From the NCBI GenBank assembly GCA_910585755.1, contig CAJUFH010000076.1:1-10297 (forward strand): a stretch of DNA of 10,297 bases, written 5' to 3'. Positions 1 through 6,418 of the stretch are shown one piece after another. A model generated the notes under the pieces. It ran no database searches. It saw only the letters and a program-made list of their open reading frames with translations, and had not been told where the DNA came from. A program made the position numbers and the translations under genes. The first letter of the stretch is position 1; each line of letters begins with the position of its first letter. This DNA is from an uncultured Muribaculaceae bacterium. GTDB lineage: Bacteria > Bacteroidota > Bacteroidia > Bacteroidales > Muribaculaceae.

Positions 1-115
1 TCAAAAAATATGGGGCTACGCAGGTGGAAAATTGCGTTTCGACTTTGACTTTAGGTGCAACTACTGAACTCCTCATTCCACCTTTCACGGGTAAAGGCGT
101 AATCTTCCTTGTTGG
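1..115. other. AT-rich flank with no recognisable gene
   Basis: This stretch lies downstream of the 764-aa secreted protein gene, whose TAA is at 118-116. I see no supported coding region, RNA gene or strong terminator in it. The only structure is an 8-bp inverted repeat, AGGTGGAA at 22-29 and TTCCACCT at 76-83, with a 46-nt gap, which is too short and too widely spaced to call a terminator or an element end. Confidence 0.4.
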
Positions 116-2410
116 TTATTTTTTGGGCGGTGTGCCTGCGTATTGATAAATAGCCCAGGTATCTTTGCCTACACGTCCGTATAATCGGCTGCCGTCTGGT
201 GAGAGATGTATAAGTATAGCATCTTTGCTCCAACTATTCCCGTCAGAAGTATAAACAAGGTTCAAATAGCCACCTCCATACGAGTAGCTACCCCATTTTT
301 CTACTTTCCCGGATGAACACGAGACACCTTCGTATGTGTTATCAGGATACATTATCATTTTGTAATAATCTTGCAATCCTTCGTTGGCAGAAAATGGTTC
401 CCATATTCCTACGAGTGATTCGGCAACGATTTTTTGATAAACCGTAAAAAAAGTCTCTTCGCCTTCCTCGGTTGGGATGTAGGTCAGTAACATAGTATTA
501 TCGGATGGGAAGGAAATCTGGTATTGGGTGTCATCGTTTCCATCGCAATATAGGCTTAATGTTGTACCATCATATATATATGATCCTTCTTCATATATTT
601 CTCCGTCTTCAGGATCGGTCCCCAAATATGAGCCATCTCTATAAAATGTTAGATAATAAGCTGAATCAACAGATCCGTCAGAAGAACTTATTGGTTTCCA
701 TTTTCCTGACAATGTGAAGTTTTCCTGTTTTACTTCAAAGGTTGGCAGAGCAAGCATTGTGGTGCTTAAAGCACTAACCATTGGAACCACATATTTTGCT
801 TTGGAACCGTCAGGAATGCTTGATCTATATGTGACTTTATGAATTGTGTTATCGTACTTGAGGTCAGTCCAAACACGACCAACTTCATTGTGGCTTTCGT
901 CAAGGAAGACGAATCCAATATCGACAGGTCTAAAGACTTCTCCATTTATATCCATACTTGTGGTTAGTAAGCCGCTCGAATATACACAAGTCCCATTTGA
1001 AAAGACAGGAACATGAGCTACTTCGGCAATTGGATGATAAGATTTTATTGGAAGAGGAAAGTCTGCCTGATAAGGCCATATGGCAGCCGTTATCGAAGAC
1101 TCTGTAAACCAGCCTAAATTGTATTTGGTTTCTGACAATTGCTTATATAGGGCGGTATTAGTTGTATTGTCGGAAGAAAAATCTGATTTGAATATCGTCC
1201 GATTACCTGAAAATCTTAATCCTAGCTCGTTATGGAGAGCTATCTTAGTGAAATTTGGGTGGATAACGTTTACGCCGAAATCTAAAAAAGCGCCAAGGTC
1301 TACATCTCCATGCAGATAAATACTCCCATCAAACGAACTTCCAGACTGCCTTACATTAGGTAAGACTGTCTTTAACGGATTATCGCCAAGTTTGCTGTTA
1401 AATTGGAAATTGAAAGAAGATATGTATTGTTGTGCGGCTTCAATTTGAAGGCCTCCTATTGCGCTGGTTCGGATAAATGTCCCTGGCTCTAAGTATAGGC
1501 TTATGTCAACTAAAGGCGCTACAGCCATTATTGGCAATTCGATTGCGTGACTAATACTTTCTGACCAGCTTATGCTGCCAGAAAAGCTTAGTTCTTCCTT
1601 CAAATTAAATGTACCAACAACAGTCCCACCTATTTGGGTGCCTAATTCAGGAGTTACGATGACATATCCCAAGGCTTTCAAAATCGGATGGATAGAGAGG
1701 GTGAGTTCCGAGGGATTCTGAATTGATAACGAATTTTCATATGTTAAGCCTGGGAAATTAGTCAGATGCAGCAGATTATGTTCGCCCAAATCAAAAACCT
1801 TGTCAAAGATTTCGTCTATAGCTCTGGGTGAAACGGATTTTGTTTTCGCTTGTCTATTGCTATCGGGTAAATCAGAGCTTAGTCCATAGAAACAATCAAA
1901 TATTTCAGCTAAATCTACCGTTTCACACTCTATAAGTGTGGTTTGGTCGGAACGTTTAGATATGTTTGAGACTTGTGCGGCAAAACCAGTCGGGAAAAGA
2001 GCGTTATAATCAACGGTTGCGACCTTGTCTCCTATTTTGAGCGTCATTGATTCAGGGCAGTCGTTTGCGATAGTAAAAGTCAGACCGTCATGGCTCTTTA
2101 TGTATGGCATCATAGCTGATAAGGATTTGACATCCTGCTTAAATTTGGTTTCAGGAGTGACAAATCCCACACTGTCAATTGCTGCTAAGGGGATTCTGTA
2201 TGTGCTGTCAGGAGTGAATATCTCCTGGCAAACGAAATTATGTCGGGCTATATTATCCTCGTCATTGTGACTATATTTGATGCTGTCGACATTTTCAAAA
2301 AAGAAAACGTTGAACTCTTGGTCATTTCGGTAGATGAAAAAAGCGTCTTTGCTGGCAAGCCAAAAAGGAATGACTAATAGTGCGCTTAATATTATGAATG
2401 CTCTTTTCAT
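116..2410 (-). CDS. Secreted beta-rich protein with two C-terminal lipocalin-like repeats
   Basis: This is a 764-aa protein. It starts with a Sec signal peptide (MKRAFIILSALLVIPFWLAS) that has no lipobox cysteine, so it should be periplasmic, secreted or surface-exposed rather than a lipoprotein. Residues about 21-90 (FFIYRNDQEFNVFFFENVDS, then YRIPLAAIDSVGF) match a style of N-terminal module I recall from Bacteroidales exported proteins. The middle (about 200-560) is rich in beta-type sequence with no motif I recognise. The last 200 residues contain two related modules, about 569-661 (GKWKPI...YYLTFYRDGSYLGT...GSYIYDGTTLSLY) and about 668-757 (GIWEPF...YYKMIMYPDNTYEG...GSYSYGGGYLNLVY). Both have the W, YY, DxTY/DGSY, GSY spacing of lipocalin-like/calycin domains. 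The start codon overlaps the stop of the upstream 168-aa gene (ATGA), implying translational coupling. The gene is much more AT-rich than the genes to its right. The function is unknown; ligand binding at the cell surface is an inference from the fold. Confidence 0.8.
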   Translation of the reverse strand: MKRAFIILSALLVIPFWLASKDAFFIYRNDQEFNVFFFENVDSIKYSHNDEDNIARHNFVCQEIFTPDSTYRIPLAAIDSVGFVTPETKFKQDVKSLSAMMPYIKSHDGLTFTIANDCPESMTLKIGDKVATVDYNALFPTGFAAQVSNISKRSDQTTLIECETVDLAEIFDCFYGLSSDLPDSNRQAKTKSVSPRAIDEIFDKVFDLGEHNLLHLTNFPGLTYENSLSIQNPSELTLSIHPILKALGYVIVTPELGTQIGGTVVGTFNLKEELSFSGSISWSESISHAIELPIMAVAPLVDISLYLEPGTFIRTSAIGGLQIEAAQQYISSFNFQFNSKLGDNPLKTVLPNVRQSGSSFDGSIYLHGDVDLGAFLDFGVNVIHPNFTKIALHNELGLRFSGNRTIFKSDFSSDNTTNTALYKQLSETKYNLGWFTESSITAAIWPYQADFPLPIKSYHPIAEVAHVPVFSNGTCVYSSGLLTTSMDINGEVFRPVDIGFVFLDESHNEVGRVWTDLKYDNTIHKVTYRSSIPDGSKAKYVVPMVSALSTTMLALPTFEVKQENFTLSGKWKPISSSDGSVDSAYYLTFYRDGSYLGTDPEDGEIYEEGSYIYDGTTLSLYCDGNDDTQYQISFPSDNTMLLTYIPTEEGEETFFTVYQKIVAESLVGIWEPFSANEGLQDYYKMIMYPDNTYEGVSCSSGKVEKWGSYSYGGGYLNLVYTSDGNSWSKDAILIHLSPDGSRLYGRVGKDTWAIYQYAGTPPKK

Positions 2411-2913
2411 CGTTTTATGATTTTATGTGTGAATCCGTTAACTTCTAAGACGTATATACCAGCGGTATAACCCGCAAAGGATATTGACATCTTTGATTCG
2501 ATATTCAAATCCCAGGAGTCAATCAATACACCATCAATGCCCCATAACTTAACTGATATTTTAGGGCTGTTTGTCTCTATGGAAAGGATGTCGTTTAAGA
2601 ATGAGATTTTAATATCGTTAGTAGCATTTGTAGTTTCAATGCTTGATGGTGGTAGATTGTAGGTATATTTGATAATTGATTCCATAGGCCATTGAAAAAC
2701 TGCTGATTCCGATTCTAACACTAAGTTCCCGTTGGCGAACGTGGTCTTAAGCGTGTCAGATAATTTCAACTGGATTTTTTCACCATTTTTTAGCCAAATA
2801 ACAAGTTCTTCCGCTTGGTCGCTGTTCGCGATGGCCGAGAAGGAAAAAAATAAAGCTGAGAAGACGCTTATTAAACTCTTGGCAAATTTGCCGATTATGG
2901 GATTGAATATCAT
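2407..2913 (-). CDS. Small secreted protein with T9SS type A-like C-terminal sorting domain
   Basis: This is a 168-aa protein with a signal peptide (residues 1 to about 30, hydrophobic core LISVFSALFFSFSAIA). Residues about 34-88 (EELVIWLKNGEKIQLKLSDT followed by LKTTF, NLVLESES and the segment ending IIKYTY) resemble a short beta module that often precedes sorting domains in Bacteroidales exported proteins. Residues about 100-168 resemble a type A Por/T9SS C-terminal domain: strands around KISVKLWGIDGVLID, then ISFAGYTAGIYVLEVNG and the terminal THKIIKR, equivalent to the family pattern LxxGxYxVxVxGxxxKIxK. No catalytic domain is present, so nearly the whole mature protein is the module plus the sorting-like tail. 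It is the first gene of an operon with the 764-aa gene (4-nt overlap) and is preceded by a good Bacteroidota promoter. The ATG at 2913 is the only one placed in front of the signal peptide. The role is unknown; a surface or secreted accessory to its partner is an inference. Confidence 0.78.
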   Translation of the reverse strand: MIFNPIIGKFAKSLISVFSALFFSFSAIANSDQAEELVIWLKNGEKIQLKLSDTLKTTFANGNLVLESESAVFQWPMESIIKYTYNLPPSSIETTNATNDIKISFLNDILSIETNSPKISVKLWGIDGVLIDSWDLNIESKMSISFAGYTAGIYVLEVNGFTHKIIKR

Positions 2914-2949
2914 AATGGGGTTAATCGTATTGGTTTATTCGTTGATTAG

Positions 2950-2979
2950 CAAAATTACGAAATAATTTGAAAATAACAA
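2950..2979 (-). promoter_or_regulatory. Bacteroidota-type promoter for the secreted-protein operon
   Basis: Read on the minus strand, TAATTTTG (2957-2950) matches the -7 consensus TAnnTTTG exactly. A TTG (2979-2977) lies 19 nt upstream of it, in the position of the -33 element. The predicted transcript would start at about 2943, leaving a leader of roughly 30 nt before the ATG at 2913. The consensus is established for Bacteroidota; use of this site is inferred. Confidence 0.55.
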
Positions 2980-3063
2980 GTCTTAGGCATATGCGAAGCG
3001 CTGTGTATTTTGAATACAAATGTGAAATTAAGTAAAATAGATTATATTCCCGTTTTTTTGTGG

Positions 3064-3071
3064 TAAATTTG
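3064..3071 (+). promoter_or_regulatory. Possible -7 element (TAAATTTG) upstream of coaD
   Basis: TAAATTTG matches the Bacteroidota -7 consensus TAnnTTTG and lies 43 nt before the coaD ATG. No clear TTTG stands at the expected -33 distance; the T-run ending in TTTG at 3053-3060 is too close. It would drive coaD, the S41 protease gene and probably the transposase gene. Confidence 0.4.
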
Positions 3072-3114
3072 TTTCCCGCAATGGCGGTTAACTTTTTTAA
3101 TTGAGTCAACGAAT

Positions 3115-3555
3115 ATGGGAGAATGTGCGTTTTTCGGGGGGTCGTTCGACCCGTTCACGGTGGCCCATAAGTCGGTGGTCGACAGGGCGCTCCCGCTGTT
3201 CTCTAAAATCGTGATCGGCATCGGGGTCAACCGGGCGAAGCGCCCCTGGCAGCCGGTCGAGGAGCGTCTTGAGGCGATCCGCCGGGTGTATGCCGGGGAG
3301 CCGAAGGTAGAGGTGGTGGTCTACGAGGACCTGACGGTCGACGCGGCGCGCCGCCACGGCGCGCGGTTCCTGCTCCGCGGGGCGCGCACTGTCGCCGACT
3401 TCGAGTATGAGCGCTCGCTGGCCGACATCAACCGCAACCTTTCGGGTCTGGAATCTGTTTTAATTTATACATTGCCCGAACACGCGGCAATCAGCTCTTC
3501 AATGGTGCGCGAGCTGGCGGCTTTCGGCCGCGACATCTCCCCCTATATTCCCTAA
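3115..3555 (+). CDS. coaD: Phosphopantetheine adenylyltransferase
   Basis: This cytoplasmic enzyme transfers AMP from ATP to 4'-phosphopantetheine to make dephospho-CoA, the penultimate step of coenzyme A synthesis. The 146-aa product aligns with the family along its length. The nucleotidyltransferase motif is at residues 8-18 (GGSFDPFTVAH, His18 in the usual place), RGARTVADFEYE is at 88-99, and the ATP-binding ISSSMVRE is at 126-133. Two details are unusual: the canonical TxGH reads T15-V-A17-H18, with Ala for Gly, and the motif opens GGS rather than GT. The protein ends soon after DISPYIP, shorter than the roughly 160 aa of many homologues but close to Bacteroidales versions. The ATG at 3115 gives the standard N-terminus. 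The S41 protease gene follows after 16 nt. Base composition jumps upward at the start of this gene relative to the AT-rich genes on its left. Confidence 0.93.
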   Translation: MGECAFFGGSFDPFTVAHKSVVDRALPLFSKIVIGIGVNRAKRPWQPVEERLEAIRRVYAGEPKVEVVVYEDLTVDAARRHGARFLLRGARTVADFEYERSLADINRNLSGLESVLIYTLPEHAAISSSMVRELAAFGRDISPYIP

Positions 3556-3571
3556 CGCGACACACACGACA

Positions 3572-5197
3572 ATGAGAAAATTCATCATAACGGCCTCCCT
3601 CCTTACCGCCGCGACCATGGCGTTCGGCCAGTTCTTTTCCAACCGCGGAAAACAGGAAATCCCGCAGATGCAGCCCGCCCAGAAGCTGGGTTACGCCGAA
3701 AAGATTATCGAGACTTATTACGTCGATACCGTCGATGCCGACCGCCTGGTTCAGGACGCGATTGTCGCGATGCTGAAAAACCTCGACCCTCATTCATCCT
3801 ACTCCGACCCGGAGGAGACAAAGGAGCTGACCCAGCCCCTCGAAGGGAACTTCTCTGGAATCGGGGTGCAGTTCAATATGCTGAATGACACGCTGTTCGT
3901 TATTCAGACTACCTCCGGCGGCCCGTCGGAGAAGGTCGGAATCCTTCCGGGCGACCGCATACTCCAGGCAGGCGACTCGGTGATTTCGGGTGTCAAGAGC
4001 CCCAACTCGCGAATCCTGAAGATACTCCGCGGCCCCAAGGGCACGCGGGTCAACCTCAAGGTGCTCCGCAAGGGGGTCGAGGAGCCGATAATCTTCTCCG
4101 TAGTGCGCGACGACATTCCCATCTATTCCGTCGACGCCGCGTATATGGCCGACCCGGAAACCGGTTATATACGCATCTCGCGCTTCGCCGAGGAAACGGC
4201 GGCTGAGTTCGACAAGGCTTTCTTCGACCTCAAGAAGCAGGGGATGAAGAACCTCATACTCGACCTGGAGGATAACGGGGGCGGCTATCTCGGTGCGGCC
4301 CACGAGCTTGCCTCGCGGTTCCTCAAGCGCGGCGACCTGGTAGTCTACACCGACGGCCCGCAGACCGGGACCCAGGTCTACGGGGCCGAGCGCGACGGCT
4401 ATTTCCTCGACGGGCGCCTCGTCGTTACAGTGAATCAGTATTCCGCTTCCGCGTCGGAGATTACCGCCGGAGCGGTGCAGGACAACGACCGCGGCCTGGT
4501 AGTTGGGCGGCGCACGTTCGGCAAGGGACTGGTGCAGCGCCCCTTCCCGTTCCCCGACGGCTCGATGATACGCCTGACGGTCTCGAAATACTATACCCCT
4601 TCCGGGCGCTGCATACAGAAGCCCTACACTCCCGGCGACGAGGATGAATACCGCGCCGATATGCTCCACCGCTACCAGGCGGGAGAGTTCTCCTCCGCCG
4701 ATTCGATCCATTTCCCCGACTCCCTACGCTTCGAGACCCTCCGCAACCACCGGCCTGTCTACGCGGCCGGTGGCATAATGCCCGACCTGTTTGTCCCGAT
4801 TGACACCACGGCTTATTCCGACTATTACCGCGACCTGGTGGCCAAGGGGATTCTCAACCGCTACTGCATCACATACGTCGACGACAACCGCAAGCAGCTC
4901 AAGAAAGAGTACCTGACCGAGCGCGACTTCCTCGACAACTTCCGCGTGAAGCCTGAGATGATGCGTTCGATAGTAGAGATGGGGGTAGCCGACAGCGTGA
5001 AGTATAACGACGAGGAGTTCAACCGCTCACGCGAGATGATGGAGACCATCGTCAAGGGCATCATCGGCCGCGACCTGTTCGAGACCTCCACCTACTTCAA
5101 GGTCGTGAACCCCGTCCTCAGCCCGACCTACCGCCAGGCCCTCGACCTCATCAACGACCGCGAGCGCTATTCCCGCCTCCTCCGCGGCTCCAACTAA
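3572..5197 (+). CDS. C-terminal processing peptidase, S41 family, with PDZ domain
   Basis: This is a 541-aa exported serine protease of the CtpA/Prc family, which trims or degrades envelope proteins from their C-termini. Residues 1-19 form a signal peptide ending AFG before Gln20. A conserved helical segment (about 38-80, with LDPHSSY at 71-77) is followed by a PDZ domain (about 90-175, including GIGVQF and the segment GGPSEKVGILPGDRILQAGD) and the S41 core (about 195-350). The catalytic set is intact: Ser293 in NQYSASASE, Lys318 in TFGKG, 25 residues later as in the family, and Gln322 four residues after the lysine. DLEDNGGG (231-238) is the family's DxxxNGGG element. The tail (about 350-541) is of the kind seen in Bacteroidota homologues; its function is not established here. 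It lies 16 nt after coaD and 15 nt before the transposase gene, all on the same strand, so one transcript is likely. Its substrate cannot be told from the sequence. Confidence 0.93.
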   Translation: MRKFIITASLLTAATMAFGQFFSNRGKQEIPQMQPAQKLGYAEKIIETYYVDTVDADRLVQDAIVAMLKNLDPHSSYSDPEETKELTQPLEGNFSGIGVQFNMLNDTLFVIQTTSGGPSEKVGILPGDRILQAGDSVISGVKSPNSRILKILRGPKGTRVNLKVLRKGVEEPIIFSVVRDDIPIYSVDAAYMADPETGYIRISRFAEETAAEFDKAFFDLKKQGMKNLILDLEDNGGGYLGAAHELASRFLKRGDLVVYTDGPQTGTQVYGAERDGYFLDGRLVVTVNQYSASASEITAGAVQDNDRGLVVGRRTFGKGLVQRPFPFPDGSMIRLTVSKYYTPSGRCIQKPYTPGDEDEYRADMLHRYQAGEFSSADSIHFPDSLRFETLRNHRPVYAAGGIMPDLFVPIDTTAYSDYYRDLVAKGILNRYCITYVDDNRKQLKKEYLTERDFLDNFRVKPEMMRSIVEMGVADSVKYNDEEFNRSREMMETIVKGIIGRDLFETSTYFKVVNPVLSPTYRQALDLINDRERYSRLLRGSN

Positions 5198-5212
5198 TCC
5201 CGCCTATAAGAT

Positions 5213-6238
5213 ATGCGGCCCCGGCCTGTCGTTTTCCATCGGACGCGGAAGAATCCTGATTTCTTGTCCCGTGCCCGCTGGCACGATTATCGCTCGCGAT
5301 GCATCTATATGGTAACCTTGTCGGCGGCATCTGGTGCGCCGCTGTTTTCCGAAGTCACGGGCTGGACAGATGGGAAAGGAATCTCGGCCGGGGTTAGACT
5401 ACTGCCCGCAGGGGTCTTGATTGAAAAGGAAATTGTTCGGTTGCCGGAGCGTTATCGGGTCGTTAAGGTCTTGGCGTATTGCGTGATGCCGGACCATCTG
5501 CATATCGTTATTTTCATCAAAGAACGGACAGATACAAGTCTGCCCCGGATTGTCGCCGCCTTTGAGGCCGGGTGTACCAAAGCGTTTTGGGAAAGCTTCC
5601 CGGATTCGCAGTTATCCCTGGCCGGAGGAAGCCTCTTTGCTAAGGGATTCAACGACAGGATAGTGCGTGGGCAGGGAGAGGCGGATGCCTTCTGCCGCTA
5701 TGTGGCTGATAACCCCAAGCGGTATTACCTTCGGAAACATCATCCCGAATATTTCGACCGTTGCCGGATTATCATGATAAATGGTAGGGAACAGGCCGCA
5801 TACGGGAATCTGCTGTTGCTTCGCCATTGCGTCAAGTGCGCTGTGAAAGTCAGCAGGTCGCTGACTCCCGAAGAGACAGTCAGCCGTGAACGTGCCTGGA
5901 GTGAGACCGTCAGGAGCAGGGGAGTGCTTGTGTCTCCGTTCATAAGTCCCGGCGAAAAAGAGGTATTCCGACAGGCGGTCGAGGGAGGAGCGGGTATAAT
6001 CCATATTCTGCCCAATGGCTTCCCCGAGCGTTTCAAGCCCTCCGGCAGAGAGTTTGAACTTTGCGCTGCCGGGCGGTTGCTGCTAATTGCTCCTGTTGAA
6101 TACGATACCCGGAAAACGGTTGTATCGCGGGAGCAATGCCTGGCGATGAACGAACTGGCGGCGCTCGTCACCGCCAACGGCTTGAGCCTAGCGGTCAGGC
6201 GGGAGCCGCGCCCAGGTTCAAGCCGCGCCGCTCGATAA
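5213..6238 (+). CDS. REP-associated tyrosine transposase (Y1/HUH) with DprA/LOG-like C-terminal domain
   Basis: This is a 341-aa protein. Residues about 25-190 form an IS200/REP-type Y1 transposase domain. The HUH metal-binding motif is H95-L96-H97 in CVMPDHLHIVIF, and the likely nucleophile is Tyr163 in FCRYVADNPKRYYL, preceded by the RAYT-like segment FNDRIVRG (146-153). Such enzymes cut and join single-stranded DNA at REP hairpins. Residues about 200-325 are an additional domain: GVLVSPFISPGEK (237-249), a glycine-rich turn, then IIHILPNGFPERF and FELCAAGRLLLIAP. This order resembles the Rossmann-like fold of DprA/LOG proteins; the assignment is from pattern, not a search. The gene begins 15 nt after the protease gene and has no flanking insertion-sequence ends, as expected for a single-copy domesticated RAYT. 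The last four codons and stop (RAAR, TAA) coincide with a copy of the core of the REP-like repeat just downstream. Confidence 0.85.
   Translation: MRPRPVVFHRTRKNPDFLSRARWHDYRSRCIYMVTLSAASGAPLFSEVTGWTDGKGISAGVRLLPAGVLIEKEIVRLPERYRVVKVLAYCVMPDHLHIVIFIKERTDTSLPRIVAAFEAGCTKAFWESFPDSQLSLAGGSLFAKGFNDRIVRGQGEADAFCRYVADNPKRYYLRKHHPEYFDRCRIIMINGREQAAYGNLLLLRHCVKCAVKVSRSLTPEETVSRERAWSETVRSRGVLVSPFISPGEKEVFRQAVEGGAGIIHILPNGFPERFKPSGREFELCAAGRLLLIAPVEYDTRKTVVSREQCLAMNELAALVTANGLSLAVRREPRPGSSRAAR
6224..6238 (+). repeat. Partial copy of REP-like core at the transposase 3' end
   Basis: CGCGCCGCTCGATAA matches 14 of 15 bases of the outer end of the REPIN-like arm at 6276-6290 (CGCGCCGCTCGCTAA). Similarity stops directly after the TAA. 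It encodes the last residues RAAR and the stop codon of the transposase. Confidence 0.6.
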
Positions 6239-6275
6239 CGGGCAAAACGGGCGGCCGCCCCGCAGGCGATTAATA

Positions 6276-6418
6276 CGCGCCGCTCGCTAAAGCTCGCTCC
6301 ACCCGACAGGCTGCGCGTTCTTTATCCGCTTGTTTTCTCTTTTCCCTTCTTTTTCCCTTTTCTCCGTTGCCTTTCGCGCGGAGCCTGTCGGGTGGAGCGA
6401 GCTTTAGCGAGCGGCGCG
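6276..6418. repeat. REPIN-like element: perfect 37-bp inverted repeat with 69-nt spacer
   Basis: The left arm 6276-6312 and right arm 6382-6418 are exact reverse complements over 37 bases, with a shorter imperfect GC-rich continuation inward (GCGCG at 6313-6317 against CGCGCG at 6375-6380). Each arm contains GGAGCGAGCTTTAGCGAGCG on one strand, in which AGCGAGC occurs twice as a direct repeat. The element lies between the convergent RAYT and MATE genes, and its right arm overlaps the MATE 3' end. Paired inverted REPs beside a RAYT gene are the standard REPIN arrangement. In RNA or single-stranded DNA the arms would form a very stable stem, which could also block or protect convergent transcripts. 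No coding function is seen. Confidence 0.7.
6333..6365 (+). other. Homopyrimidine mirror repeat (possible H-DNA) in the REPIN spacer
   Basis: All 33 bases on the plus strand are C or T. CTCTTTTCCC (6337-6346) is mirrored by CCCTTTTCTC (6355-6364) around TTCTTTTT. Pyrimidine mirror repeats of this kind can form intramolecular triplexes. The surrounding spacer is otherwise unremarkable. Confidence 0.5.

Noticed and set aside
22..83. 8-bp inverted repeat AGGTGGAA / TTCCACCT as a possible element end or terminator
   Set aside because: Too short with a 46-nt gap; expected by chance at this scale.
51..233. 60-aa minus-strand frame overlapping the end of the 764-aa gene
   Set aside because: Mostly out-of-frame translation of the supported gene, with no recognisable residues in the non-overlapping tail.
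3794..4711. 305-aa minus-strand frame opposite the S41 protease gene
   Set aside because: Lies wholly within a well-supported gene and has no family signature; codon-bias shadow.
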